A DNA stretch of 25,973 nucleotides, taken from the NCBI GenBank assembly GCA_018665505.1, contig JABJCS010000459.1, positions 1 to 25,973 on the forward strand. The letters run 5' to 3'. Under the pieces are notes generated by a model. It saw only the letters and a list, made by a program, of their open reading frames with translations, ran no database searches and had not been told where the DNA came from. The DNA is from Alphaproteobacteria bacterium. Lineage in GTDB: Bacteria > Pseudomonadota > Alphaproteobacteria > UBA8366. The translations under genes were made by a program, and so were the position numbers. Each line of letters starts with the position of its first letter. Position 1 is the first letter of the stretch. Of this stretch, positions 7,146 through 14,381 are shown piece by piece.

Positions 7146-7913
7146 TTACCCCGCCGTCATCCCTCCATCGATAACAAGCTCCGCCCCTGTCATCCAGCCA
7201 GACTCATCACTTGCCAGAAACAGACAGCCATTGGCGATGTCGATGGGTTGGCCGTAACGAGCCATCGGCGTCTTGGCGAGGCGGGGAGCGGAGAGTTCCG
7301 GGTCGTCGTGAACGGTCTGTGTCATTGGCGAGGTGACGAAACCTGGATGGACGGAGTTCACGCGGATATTCTCCGCTGCGTATTGCAACGCTGCTCCTTT
7401 GGTCGCGAGGCGGACCGAGCCTTTGGAAGCGTGATAGGCCACGTTGTGGGCGGAGCCGACGAGGCCGTAGATCGACGAAATGTTGATGATCGAACCGCCG
7501 CCCACCTTTCGCATTTCGGGGATCGCCGTTTTCATGCCAAGAAAGATGCCGGTAGAGTTTACGTCCATTACCCGGTTCCAATCCTCGAGGTCCTGCTCCT
7601 CGAGATTGGGGGCGGAGGTGCCGTCCGGGCGGCGGCCGGAAACACCGGCGGCATTCACCAGAATGTCGAGGCTGCCGTAGGTGTCGACGACCTGTTTGAC
7701 GACCGCTTGCCACTCGTCTTCGCTGCGGGTGTCGAGAGGGGCGTAGAGCGCGGCGTCACCAATCTCCTCCGCTATTCCTCGGCCCGCATTATCGTTGACG
7801 TCGGCGATGGCGACCTTCGCGCCTTCACGCGCGTAGACGCGAGATGTTTCCGCGCCGATTCCAGAGGCGCCACCTGTTACCAGTGCTACTTTGCCGTCGA
7901 GCCGTCCGGCCAT
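7146..7913 (-). CDS. Short-chain dehydrogenase/reductase (copy 2 of a tandem pair)
   Basis: This 255-residue classical SDR is a paralogue of the neighbouring copy. It has TGGASGIG at 13-20, Asp38 for NAD preference, NAAG at 87-90 and catalytic Ser146, Tyr160 and Lys164. It carries a two-residue insertion near position 99 (DGTSAPN) and a different lid sequence (MTQTVHDDPELS). The start at 7913 has a clear GGGAG ribosome site. The best-preserved blocks with copy 1 are around DVNSTGIFLGMKTAIP and GQPIDIANGCLFLAS, with long runs of identical DNA. It follows the cupin gene by 113 bp, a gap that holds a repeat-like sequence. The pair may act on two related substrates. Confidence 0.92.
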   Translation of the reverse strand: MAGRLDGKVALVTGGASGIGAETSRVYAREGAKVAIADVNDNAGRGIAEEIGDAALYAPLDTRSEDEWQAVVKQVVDTYGSLDILVNAAGVSGRRPDGTSAPNLEEQDLEDWNRVMDVNSTGIFLGMKTAIPEMRKVGGGSIINISSIYGLVGSAHNVAYHASKGSVRLATKGAALQYAAENIRVNSVHPGFVTSPMTQTVHDDPELSAPRLAKTPMARYGQPIDIANGCLFLASDESGWMTGAELVIDGGMTAG

Positions 7914-7940
7914 GATTGAGTTCTCCCGTCGTTGTCTTAG

Positions 7941-8013
7941 CCCTCACCCCGGTCCCTCTACCGCTTACGGGAAAGGGAGGGGCCCGCCGCGTAGCGGTGG
8001 AAGGGAAAGAGGG
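7941..8013. repeat. GC-rich intergenic repeat-like element
   Basis: The gap between the cupin and SDR copy 2 is filled by an alternating C-run/G-run sequence. It opens CCCTCACCCCGGTCCCTC and closes GGTGGAAGGGAAAGAGGG, with GGGAGGGGCCCGCCGCG in the middle. The two ends are roughly inverted, so the transcript could fold. From memory this resembles a dispersed non-coding repeat found in many alphaproteobacterial gaps; only one copy is in the window, so its repeat status is inferred. Confidence 0.4.
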
Positions 8014-8026
8014 CATCGCGCTGCTG

Positions 8027-8542
8027 CTAACCGCCGAAGAATACGCCGTCCTTGAAGACGGTCGGGACCGTCTTGTTGGCCTCGGAATCGCCACCCATCG
8101 GCTTGCCGTCGGCATCGATGCGGTCTTGCTTTGCCTGCTTTTGGAAATTCGGCGTGCCGATCCGCAGCATCACAAGGCATTCATCCTCGCTCGTTGCGTA
8201 GAAGCGATACAGCATGCCCTTCGGCATCATGATACCCTGGTTCGCGCCGAGATCGACTTCCTCCTCGTCCGGGCCAAAAAAGCGCGCGCTGCCTTGTAGG
8301 ATGACGAAGACGTGGTCTTCATCGACATGGGCGTGCAAGCCGTTCTCACCGCCGGACGCGTAGACCTTGAGGCGGATCGATAAGTCTTCAGTCGCGGCCA
8401 GCACGGTGTCAGTGCGACCCTTATCCAGCATTTGCGCCTTTAGGCTGAACAGCGTCGGCGCGTCATCATTGGTCGCCGCGATCTGATCCTTGAAAATATC
8501 TTTCGCCGTCATCGACGGTTTCGGGAATGAAATGTCGTTCAT
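8027..8542 (-). CDS. Cupin-domain protein
   Basis: This 171-residue protein holds one cupin barrel. Motif 1 is HAHVDEDHVFVILQG with metal-type His70 and His72 and an acidic residue at 75/76. Motif 2 is GIMMPKGMLYRF (about 103-114), where the usual final histidine ligand is replaced by Tyr112, so the metal site may be incomplete or altered. I chose the ATG at 8542 because AAAGGAG stands just upstream; an earlier in-frame start would read into the repeat. Such single-domain cupins serve as small oxygenases, isomerases or binding proteins in catabolic operons. It lies between the D-aminoacylase-type gene and the SDR pair, all on the minus strand. Confidence 0.82.
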   Translation of the reverse strand: MNDISFPKPSMTAKDIFKDQIAATNDDAPTLFSLKAQMLDKGRTDTVLAATEDLSIRLKVYASGGENGLHAHVDEDHVFVILQGSARFFGPDEEEVDLGANQGIMMPKGMLYRFYATSEDECLVMLRIGTPNFQKQAKQDRIDADGKPMGGDSEANKTVPTVFKDGVFFGG

Positions 8543-8570
8543 GGTTCTGCTCCTTTTTCCACAATACCCC

Positions 8571-8647
<77 letters not shown>

Positions 8648-8650
8648 TGC

Positions 8651-10357
8651 TTATTGCCGCGCGAGCGGGCCACGCAGCAATTGGCCCGGCAATGCGCCGG
8701 TGTGCTTTTTCTCTTTCAACACGGTCTGACCCGCGACCACCGTCGCCAGCATGCCATCCGCATACTGCTTCAGGCGCTTGGAGCCCGACGGCAAATCGTT
8801 CTCCACTGTCGGCATGCACGGCTCAACCTTATCCGCATCGAAGACGGTGATGTCGGCGGTCATGCCTTCACGGAGCAAGCCCCGGTCATGGAAGCCCCAA
8901 TTAGTCGCCGTATCATAGGTGATCATACGCACTGCTTCTTCCAGCGTGAGGGCCTCGCGCTCGCGCACCCAATGGCTCAGCAGGTGCGTTTGCAACGAGC
9001 TGTCCATGATCTGCGAGACGTGAGCGCCCGAGTCCGAGAAGGTCACGTTGGAGCGCGGATGCTTCATCAGCGCCAAGGCGTCGTCTTGGTTCTCGTTCGC
9101 CAGGGGTTGGCGGAAGAACGCCTTGAGGTCGTCCTCGATCGCGACTTCTATCATCGCGGCGGCCGGGGTGATGCCCCGCTCCTTGCCAATTTGGGCGATG
9201 CTCGGATGCGGCAGGCGAATCTTGTCCATGTGGTAGAACATGTCCCACTCGGGCGGACGTGCTTCGGCGCCGACGATTTCCGGACCGTCATAGGGACGGT
9301 CGGCAATATCAATCAGCTTTTGTTTCAACGACGCATCTGACTTGAGTTTACCGAGCTGCTCGTCCAACGGCAATTTGCGGAAATCTTTCCAGACATCCCA
9401 ACTGTCGAACGGTGTCGCGGTTTGGAAGGAGAGGATCGAGTTGATCTCGCGGCTGTGGACCTGAGTCCAGATGCGGGCACCCAATTGGTTCTCTTCCTCG
9501 ATGATGTCGTAGAGCGCTTTCCATTGCCCCGGGTATTTCTTGCGGCTCAAACTGCCGAAAGTCACCGGACGGCCACTCTTCTTCGAGAGGTCGGCAAGGC
9601 TGCGGTAGACGCCCATCATCTTCTGCATCTCGCCCCGCTCCATCGCGAGCTGGAAGATGCCGGCGCCAGTCTCACCCATCGCCATGACCAGATCGCGGAC
9701 TTCTTCGTCGGAGCCGATGCGGCTGGCGACAAAACGGTCGTCTGAGGTCAGATGGCTCGGGCTGCGCGAGGTCGAGAAACCCATGGCCCCGGCGCGCACG
9801 GCTTCCTGCACCGCCGCTTTCATCTGCTCCATGTCGGATTCGTTGGCTTCTTCCTCGAAGGCCCGCTCGCCCATGACATAGGTGCGGAGCGCCGAATGAC
9901 CGATATAGCCTGCGTAGTTGATACCCTTTGGCATTTTATCGACGGCGTCCATGTATTCAGGATAAGTCTCCCAATCCCAATTGATGCCTTCGAGCATGGC
10001 GCTGCGGGAAATGTCCTCGGCGCGTTCCAGGTTGCGGAAGACGAAGTCAGCTTCGCTTTCACGGCAGGGGGCGAGAGTGAACCCGCAATTACCCATCACT
10101 GTCGTGGTGACCCCGTGATAGCAGGAGCAGCTGCCGAGCGGATCCCAGAACACTTGCGCGTCCATATGAGTGTGGCCGTCGACGAAACCCGGCGTCACAA
10201 TATGGCCTTCCGCGTCAATCGTCTCCTCGGCGGCTTCGCCTCTAATCATACCGATTTTGGTAATTTTGCCGTCTTTCACACCGACGTCACCGCGATAGCG
10301 GGCGCCGCCGGAACCGTCAACAATCATGCCGTTTTTGACAACCAGATCGTAGCTCAT
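8651..10357 (-). CDS. N-acyl-D-amino-acid deacylase-family amidohydrolase
   Basis: This 568-residue protein belongs to the D-aminoacylase branch of the amidohydrolase superfamily, zinc enzymes that release free amino acids from N-acyl-D-amino acids. It starts SYDLVVKNGMIVDGSGG, has metal-binding His62 and His64 (DGHTHMDAQ), the branch-typical Cys91 (MGNCGFT) and the late SDSGAH motif with Asp442. The histidines corresponding to His220 and His250 of characterised D-aminoacylases are not evident in the matching regions (FQLAMERGE and TFGSLSRKK), so activity may differ. The ATG at 10357 has GGAAGG about 10 bp upstream. It follows the hydroxyisobutyrate-dehydrogenase-like gene by 71 bp. The name is by family; the substrate is unproven. 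Confidence 0.85.
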   Translation of the reverse strand: MSYDLVVKNGMIVDGSGGARYRGDVGVKDGKITKIGMIRGEAAEETIDAEGHIVTPGFVDGHTHMDAQVFWDPLGSCSCYHGVTTTVMGNCGFTLAPCRESEADFVFRNLERAEDISRSAMLEGINWDWETYPEYMDAVDKMPKGINYAGYIGHSALRTYVMGERAFEEEANESDMEQMKAAVQEAVRAGAMGFSTSRSPSHLTSDDRFVASRIGSDEEVRDLVMAMGETGAGIFQLAMERGEMQKMMGVYRSLADLSKKSGRPVTFGSLSRKKYPGQWKALYDIIEEENQLGARIWTQVHSREINSILSFQTATPFDSWDVWKDFRKLPLDEQLGKLKSDASLKQKLIDIADRPYDGPEIVGAEARPPEWDMFYHMDKIRLPHPSIAQIGKERGITPAAAMIEVAIEDDLKAFFRQPLANENQDDALALMKHPRSNVTFSDSGAHVSQIMDSSLQTHLLSHWVREREALTLEEAVRMITYDTATNWGFHDRGLLREGMTADITVFDADKVEPCMPTVENDLPSGSKRLKQYADGMLATVVAGQTVLKEKKHTGALPGQLLRGPLARQ

Positions 10358-10428
10358 ATCGCCTGTCCTTCCCAATTCCCCCGATCCCGCCAACCGGGAT
10401 CATCCATGTCCTTTCCCATTAATATGGG

Positions 10429-11319
10429 CTATTTGACCTCCGGGTCTATCAGCTTGCAAATGCTGGAATTGTCGAGATCGCCGTGGCCGTTGTTAATGTG
10501 TTGCTGATAGGCGGCTGTCGCGACCGCGCCCAGGGGCGTTGGAGAGCCCGCCAATTGTGCCGCCGCTTGCGACAGACGCAGGTCTTTCAGCATTAACTTC
10601 GCCATAAAACCGGGCTTAAAATCATTACTCGACGGCGAGTGGCCGAGAATTCCCGGAATCGGGCAAGAGCCTTCCAGAATCGTCGAGCTGCCGGTTGCTG
10701 TCGAAATAACGTCGAACAGTACCTTGCGATCGACGCCGAGCTTCTCTCCCATGATGAAAGCTTCCGACGTCGCGAGGGTAATGACACCCGCGATCATATT
10801 GTTGCAGATCTTAACGACCTGCCCTTGGCCCGGACCACCACAATGGACGATGTTCTTACCCATCGCCTCCAGGATCGGGCGTGCCTTATCGAAGGTCGAT
10901 TTTTCGCCGCCGCACATGAAGGTGAGTGACCCATTATCCGCGCCGACGGTACCGCCGGATACCGGCGCGTCGAGCATCTGAAATCCAGCTGCCGTTGCCG
11001 CCTCGTGCACCACCGTCGCACTCTCGACGTCGATGGTCGAAGAATCAATGAACAGAGTGCCCGGGTCCGCGGCCGCCACGACGCCATCGTTCATGAACAC
11101 TTCGCGGACATTGCCGCCAACCGGCAGCATGGTCACGACAAAATCCACGCCTTTGGCAGCATCCTGGATCGTCTCCGCGCGCTCCGCCCCGGATTGGACG
11201 ACGAAGTTGACCGCTTCTTCCGATAGGTCAAAAACCTTCAAGTTGTGACCCGCATTGATAAGGTTTCGCGCCATGGGTCCACCCATGTTTCCGACACCGA
11301 TAAATCCTACTTTCGCCAT
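10429..11319 (-). CDS. 3-hydroxyisobutyrate dehydrogenase-family NAD(P)-dependent oxidoreductase
   Basis: This 296-residue protein is a full-length beta-hydroxyacid dehydrogenase. It has the signature Rossmann loop FIGVGNMGGPMARNL (6-20), the DAPVSGG substrate motif at 117-123 and catalytic Lys170 in GQVVKICNNM. Members oxidise 3-hydroxyisobutyrate, tartronate semialdehyde or similar beta-hydroxyacids. Similarity to MmsB is clear, but no valine-catabolic genes lie nearby, so another hydroxyacid substrate is possible. The start codon has AAAGGA about 10 bp upstream. Downstream, on the same strand, comes the D-aminoacylase-type gene. Confidence 0.9.
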   Translation of the reverse strand: MAKVGFIGVGNMGGPMARNLINAGHNLKVFDLSEEAVNFVVQSGAERAETIQDAAKGVDFVVTMLPVGGNVREVFMNDGVVAAADPGTLFIDSSTIDVESATVVHEAATAAGFQMLDAPVSGGTVGADNGSLTFMCGGEKSTFDKARPILEAMGKNIVHCGGPGQGQVVKICNNMIAGVITLATSEAFIMGEKLGVDRKVLFDVISTATGSSTILEGSCPIPGILGHSPSSNDFKPGFMAKLMLKDLRLSQAAAQLAGSPTPLGAVATAAYQQHINNGHGDLDNSSICKLIDPEVK

Positions 11320-11350
11320 TTGCTATTTTCCTTTTTTTAGCACGCTCATG

Positions 11351-11373
11351 CTTCGGCAGGCTCAGCCTGAGGG
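11351..11373. repeat. Short dispersed palindromic repeat, degenerate copy
   Basis: CTTCGGCAGGCTCAGCCTGA and the next bases resemble the widespread proteobacterial CTTCGACAGGCTCAGG-type extragenic repeat. The core CAGGCT-C-AGCCTG is a self-complementary hairpin. It occupies the gap between the cysteine-dioxygenase-like gene and the hydroxyacid dehydrogenase gene. Only one copy is in the window, so recognition rests on memory of the family. Confidence 0.5.
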
Positions 11374-11430
11374 CTTTAAAATTATGGACCTCACCATGAG
11401 TGTATCGACGGGTGAGCTTTCATTCAGAAC

Positions 11431-11991
11431 TCAGTCGTTGCGCTTCCGCTTTGGGCAGGGACGCACGACTTTTGCTTCAGGGTCGTATTCGTTGCGATCG
11501 GTGATGGCTAAGCTCTTGCCATAAATATGCAGCGATACTGAGGCCACTTCGCCTTCGTTATGTACGCTGTGGATATCGTCCGGCAGCAACGTGCAAATGT
11601 CGCCGTGGGTCATTACCATCTCGTGGAAATTCTCGAGATCGGCGTAACCTTCCTTCGAGCCATCGTCCTTGCGCATCCACGTGATATTTTTCTCCGCGCC
11701 ATCGATCCCGACAACACAGCCCCAGGTCTTGTGATCGTGCGGCAGCACACCACCTCCCGGCGACCAGCAGACGGTTTCGATCAGCAGGTCTTCCGGCTCT
11801 TCATGGATGATAGTGATGCCGATGCCCTGGGATTCCTCGACCCGGTAGTGACTGTCATCCACCCAGTCCTTCGTGTTGGCGATTTTCTTGGCGAGTGGGG
11901 CGACCCGCTGCAAAATCTCTTTGGTGTCCGTATGCCCCGCCTGCACCGCTTTCACGTCGGCGATGAATTCGTCCATTGTATAAGCTGACAT
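11431..11991 (-). CDS. Cysteine-dioxygenase-like cupin (thiol dioxygenase family)
   Basis: This 186-residue protein resembles the bacterial branch of the cysteine/3-mercaptopropionate dioxygenase fold. The iron site is suggested by His85 and His87 in GGGVLPHDHKTWG and His141 in LPDDIHSVHNEG, spaced as in characterised thiol dioxygenases. It probably uses Fe(II) and O2, possibly to oxidise a thiol to a sulfinate, but many members of this branch are uncharacterised. The ATG at 11991 has AAGGAG 8 bp upstream, and the gene follows the maleate-isomerase-like gene by 12 bp, so the two are cotranscribed. The C-terminus is unusually basic (CPKRKRND). Confidence 0.8.
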   Translation of the reverse strand: MSAYTMDEFIADVKAVQAGHTDTKEILQRVAPLAKKIANTKDWVDDSHYRVEESQGIGITIIHEEPEDLLIETVCWSPGGGVLPHDHKTWGCVVGIDGAEKNITWMRKDDGSKEGYADLENFHEMVMTHGDICTLLPDDIHSVHNEGEVASVSLHIYGKSLAITDRNEYDPEAKVVRPCPKRKRND

Positions 11992-12003
11992 ATCCGTCGC
12001 TCC

Positions 12004-12759
12004 TTAGAATTTCGAGAAGAGCGAAGTGAAGCCGCGAAACTGGTCCTTGATGCCAAAGGTCCGGAGCGCGTGCCAATAGGTCACAACGTTGATACTGATC
12101 ACCGGCTTGCCAAGCCAGCGCTCCGCCTCGTCGGCGATACGGGCGCCCGGCAGGTTGGCGCCGAACTGCACCAAGCATTCGACCGACGGGTCGTCGATCT
12201 CTTTGAACGCGTTGACAATTTCTTCGTCCGTCAGATGGCAGTAGGTGTTGGGGCTTTTTCCCTGCAAGTGATTGTATTTGACAATGTCGTAGCCGAGCTC
12301 CCCGAAGATGCCCTCCATCTTCGGCTCGATGGATTTGTAGTAGGGCTCGACGATGGAAATTTTTTTCTTGATACCGTGCAGCTTCAACGCCTCGCGGACA
12401 CCGTCGACCGCCGTCGTGACACCAATATCGTGGCCGGCGCGGTCTTTCATGCGTTTCCGCAAATCCTCGACGGATGCCAGGGTCCCACCCCAGACGGAGA
12501 GTGCTGAAATTCCAAGCACCAGATAATCCGGATCGCACGTCATCACCCGTTCGACGGCACCGTCGAGCCCTGCATCGATCAGCTCGAGACTCTTGTCGAA
12601 ACTGTTGTCGTCGGTGGTGGGAATATTCTCGATATGCATGCGACCCAGATGATTGGTGACACCGGGTGGGCGCATGTCGTCGTATTCGGGCTGCACGACC
12701 GTGTTGGTCGACGGCGTCGTCACCCCCATCTTCGCGCGATATCCTAGATAATCGACCAT
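12004..12759 (-). CDS. Maleate isomerase/arylmalonate decarboxylase-family protein lacking both family cysteines
   Basis: This 251-residue protein fits the maleate cis-trans isomerase / Asp-Glu racemase superfamily over its whole length: MGVTTPSTNTVVQPEY near the start, and GKPVISINVVTYWHALR near the end. Maleate isomerase uses one cysteine in each half (YGCT and SCTNL positions). Here these positions read LGIS (Ile84) and QFGAN (Gly200), and their 116-residue spacing matches the roughly 118 between the two cysteines of known enzymes. Cysteine-based isomerisation or racemisation is therefore unlikely. I recall a subfamily with VQxGTNL at this spot, often annotated as decarboxylase or isomerase without proof. 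It is coupled to the thiol-dioxygenase-like gene 12 bp downstream, and GGGAG precedes the ATG by about 8 bp. Confidence 0.85.
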   Translation of the reverse strand: MVDYLGYRAKMGVTTPSTNTVVQPEYDDMRPPGVTNHLGRMHIENIPTTDDNSFDKSLELIDAGLDGAVERVMTCDPDYLVLGISALSVWGGTLASVEDLRKRMKDRAGHDIGVTTAVDGVREALKLHGIKKKISIVEPYYKSIEPKMEGIFGELGYDIVKYNHLQGKSPNTYCHLTDEEIVNAFKEIDDPSVECLVQFGANLPGARIADEAERWLGKPVISINVVTYWHALRTFGIKDQFRGFTSLFSKF

Positions 12760-12847
12760 CTTCTATTCTCCCTATTCAGCAACGATCAGCTATATATGGC
12801 CAGTTCGCCAGGTCCCTAGCCCCACCGCAATTTCAGTCTCTCAGACG

Positions 12848-14274
12848 CTAAGCGGGCAATCGGACCGATACCGTTGTACCAATGCCTTTCTCGCTTTCAA
12901 TCGTGAGCGATCCCGCGTGCATCTCAACGAATGCTTTCGCCAAAGTAAGACCGAGGCCGGTGCCTTCCGGATTGCGAAAATTCGGATTGGCAATTTGGAT
13001 GAACGGCTCAAATACCCGGGGGATATCATCCGTATCCATGCCGATCCCCGTGTCTTTCGTCAAAATAATGAATTCATCTCGCTCATCGTTTATGATCGTG
13101 GAAACGAAAACAGTCCCACCTTTTGGCGTGAACTTAACCGCATTGCTCAAGACGTTGAGCAGAATCTGTTTCAAGCGCAACGGATTGGCCTAGAAATTCA
13201 CCTCGCCCGGCGACAACACGATTGTGAGCTCAACACCTTTTCGTTCCACTCGATCTTGTACCATTTAGATCGATTCATAAATCAATTGGTGCAAATCTAA
13301 TTTCTCTTCATCGATCTCTATCTCACCAGCTTCGACTTTCGGAGTTCGAACTCGGTACGTTTTTGCTCGGTAATGTCGATTGCCAAAGGGACTGTACAAC
13401 TGACATTCTCATCATCAATGACTGGAAACTTAATCGTCAAATAGTCGTGGGAATCATCACCCACTCCGTCGATATTGGTTTCCAAAATACCGGGTGCCCT
13501 CGTCTCCATGACACGGCGGTCCTGTTCCTCGATTAAGGTCGCAATGTCATCGTCAAATATATCTCGCGGAGTTCTCTTCAACACTTGCTCGACCAGCAAA
13601 CTACGCCGTTCAGCAAACATCTCATTTACCAAGATGTAACGGCGGTCCAACGATTTGACTGATACGGGGAAAGGCAAATTGTTGAATATAGAACCGATCA
13701 ATAACTCGACGCCACCGAGGGTTGCCTGAAGAGTCGTCGTCTGGCGAAGCGCTCGTTTGAAATTCAAGGCAAGAAGAGAGAGGCCTAGCGTATAAACGAT
13801 GAGCAATATGCCCATTAAAATATCCGGCTCCCTTCCTCCCATCAGAAATTGGACCGCCAGCGGCAACATTGCCGGTACCGCAAATGCAAAAAATGCCGGC
13901 AACCAGCTGCTGTAACTCGCAACAGAGCCGGCCACTAATTCACCAAGACAGAAGCTCAACACAACACGAAATTCGAGGTGGTTGTCCGGCAGCAGCGCCA
14001 CCCAGGCCACTCCCCAGATTATACCCGAGACAAGCGTCAGAGCGGTAAAATAATAGATGACCCGATCTTCCACTTCTTTCGTAGGCGGCATGGCCCGTCC
14101 GAATAAAAGGAAGCGAATGAGATTAACGAGTAAAACCGCAACAAACCAACCCAGCAGCAAATGTTAGGAAACCCGATCCCAGAGAAACCAGAGGAGAAAT
14201 ACCGCGACGATACTGGATGCGAGTAGGGGGGTCTGACATCGCTCAACAAAAATCGGCGAATATCCGATGGGCCC
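12848..14274 (-). pseudogene. Sensor histidine kinase, degraded, phospho-acceptor domain deleted
   Basis: Pieces of one membrane histidine kinase lie in order. From 14274 a hydrophobic lead-in (PLLASSIVAVFLLWFLWDRV) ends at an in-frame TAA (14164-14166). The frame then resumes with several membrane helices (to about 13770) and a PAS domain (FNNLPFPVSVKSLDRRYILV), ending ELRKSKLVR-stop near 13318. A second frame overlaps there and reads KVEAGEIEIDEEKLDLHQL, the motif that normally follows the HisKA helices. It crosses a TAA and a TAG, then continues through LRLKQILLNVLSNAVKFTP, DTGIGM and GTGLGLTLAKA, the intact ATP-binding domain to 12848. The roughly 60-70-residue HisKA segment with the phosphorylated histidine is absent. 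It cannot be a working kinase. The true 5' end is uncertain. Confidence 0.88.
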
Positions 14275-14381
14275 TCAAACAAATGTGTGAGGCGCTCTCT
14301 GTGCGAATCCGTCGCCGGTCCATCCGATCGGAAATGCAGAACCAAGGTTCTATTGCCTTCGATTAATGCTTTGAGATTGAA

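Noticed and set aside
10415..10428. CCCAT-TAAT-ATGGG hairpin near the end of the hydroxyacid dehydrogenase gene as a terminator
   Set aside because: The stem is only 5 bp, overlaps the region before the next start and has no U-run; not a convincing terminator.
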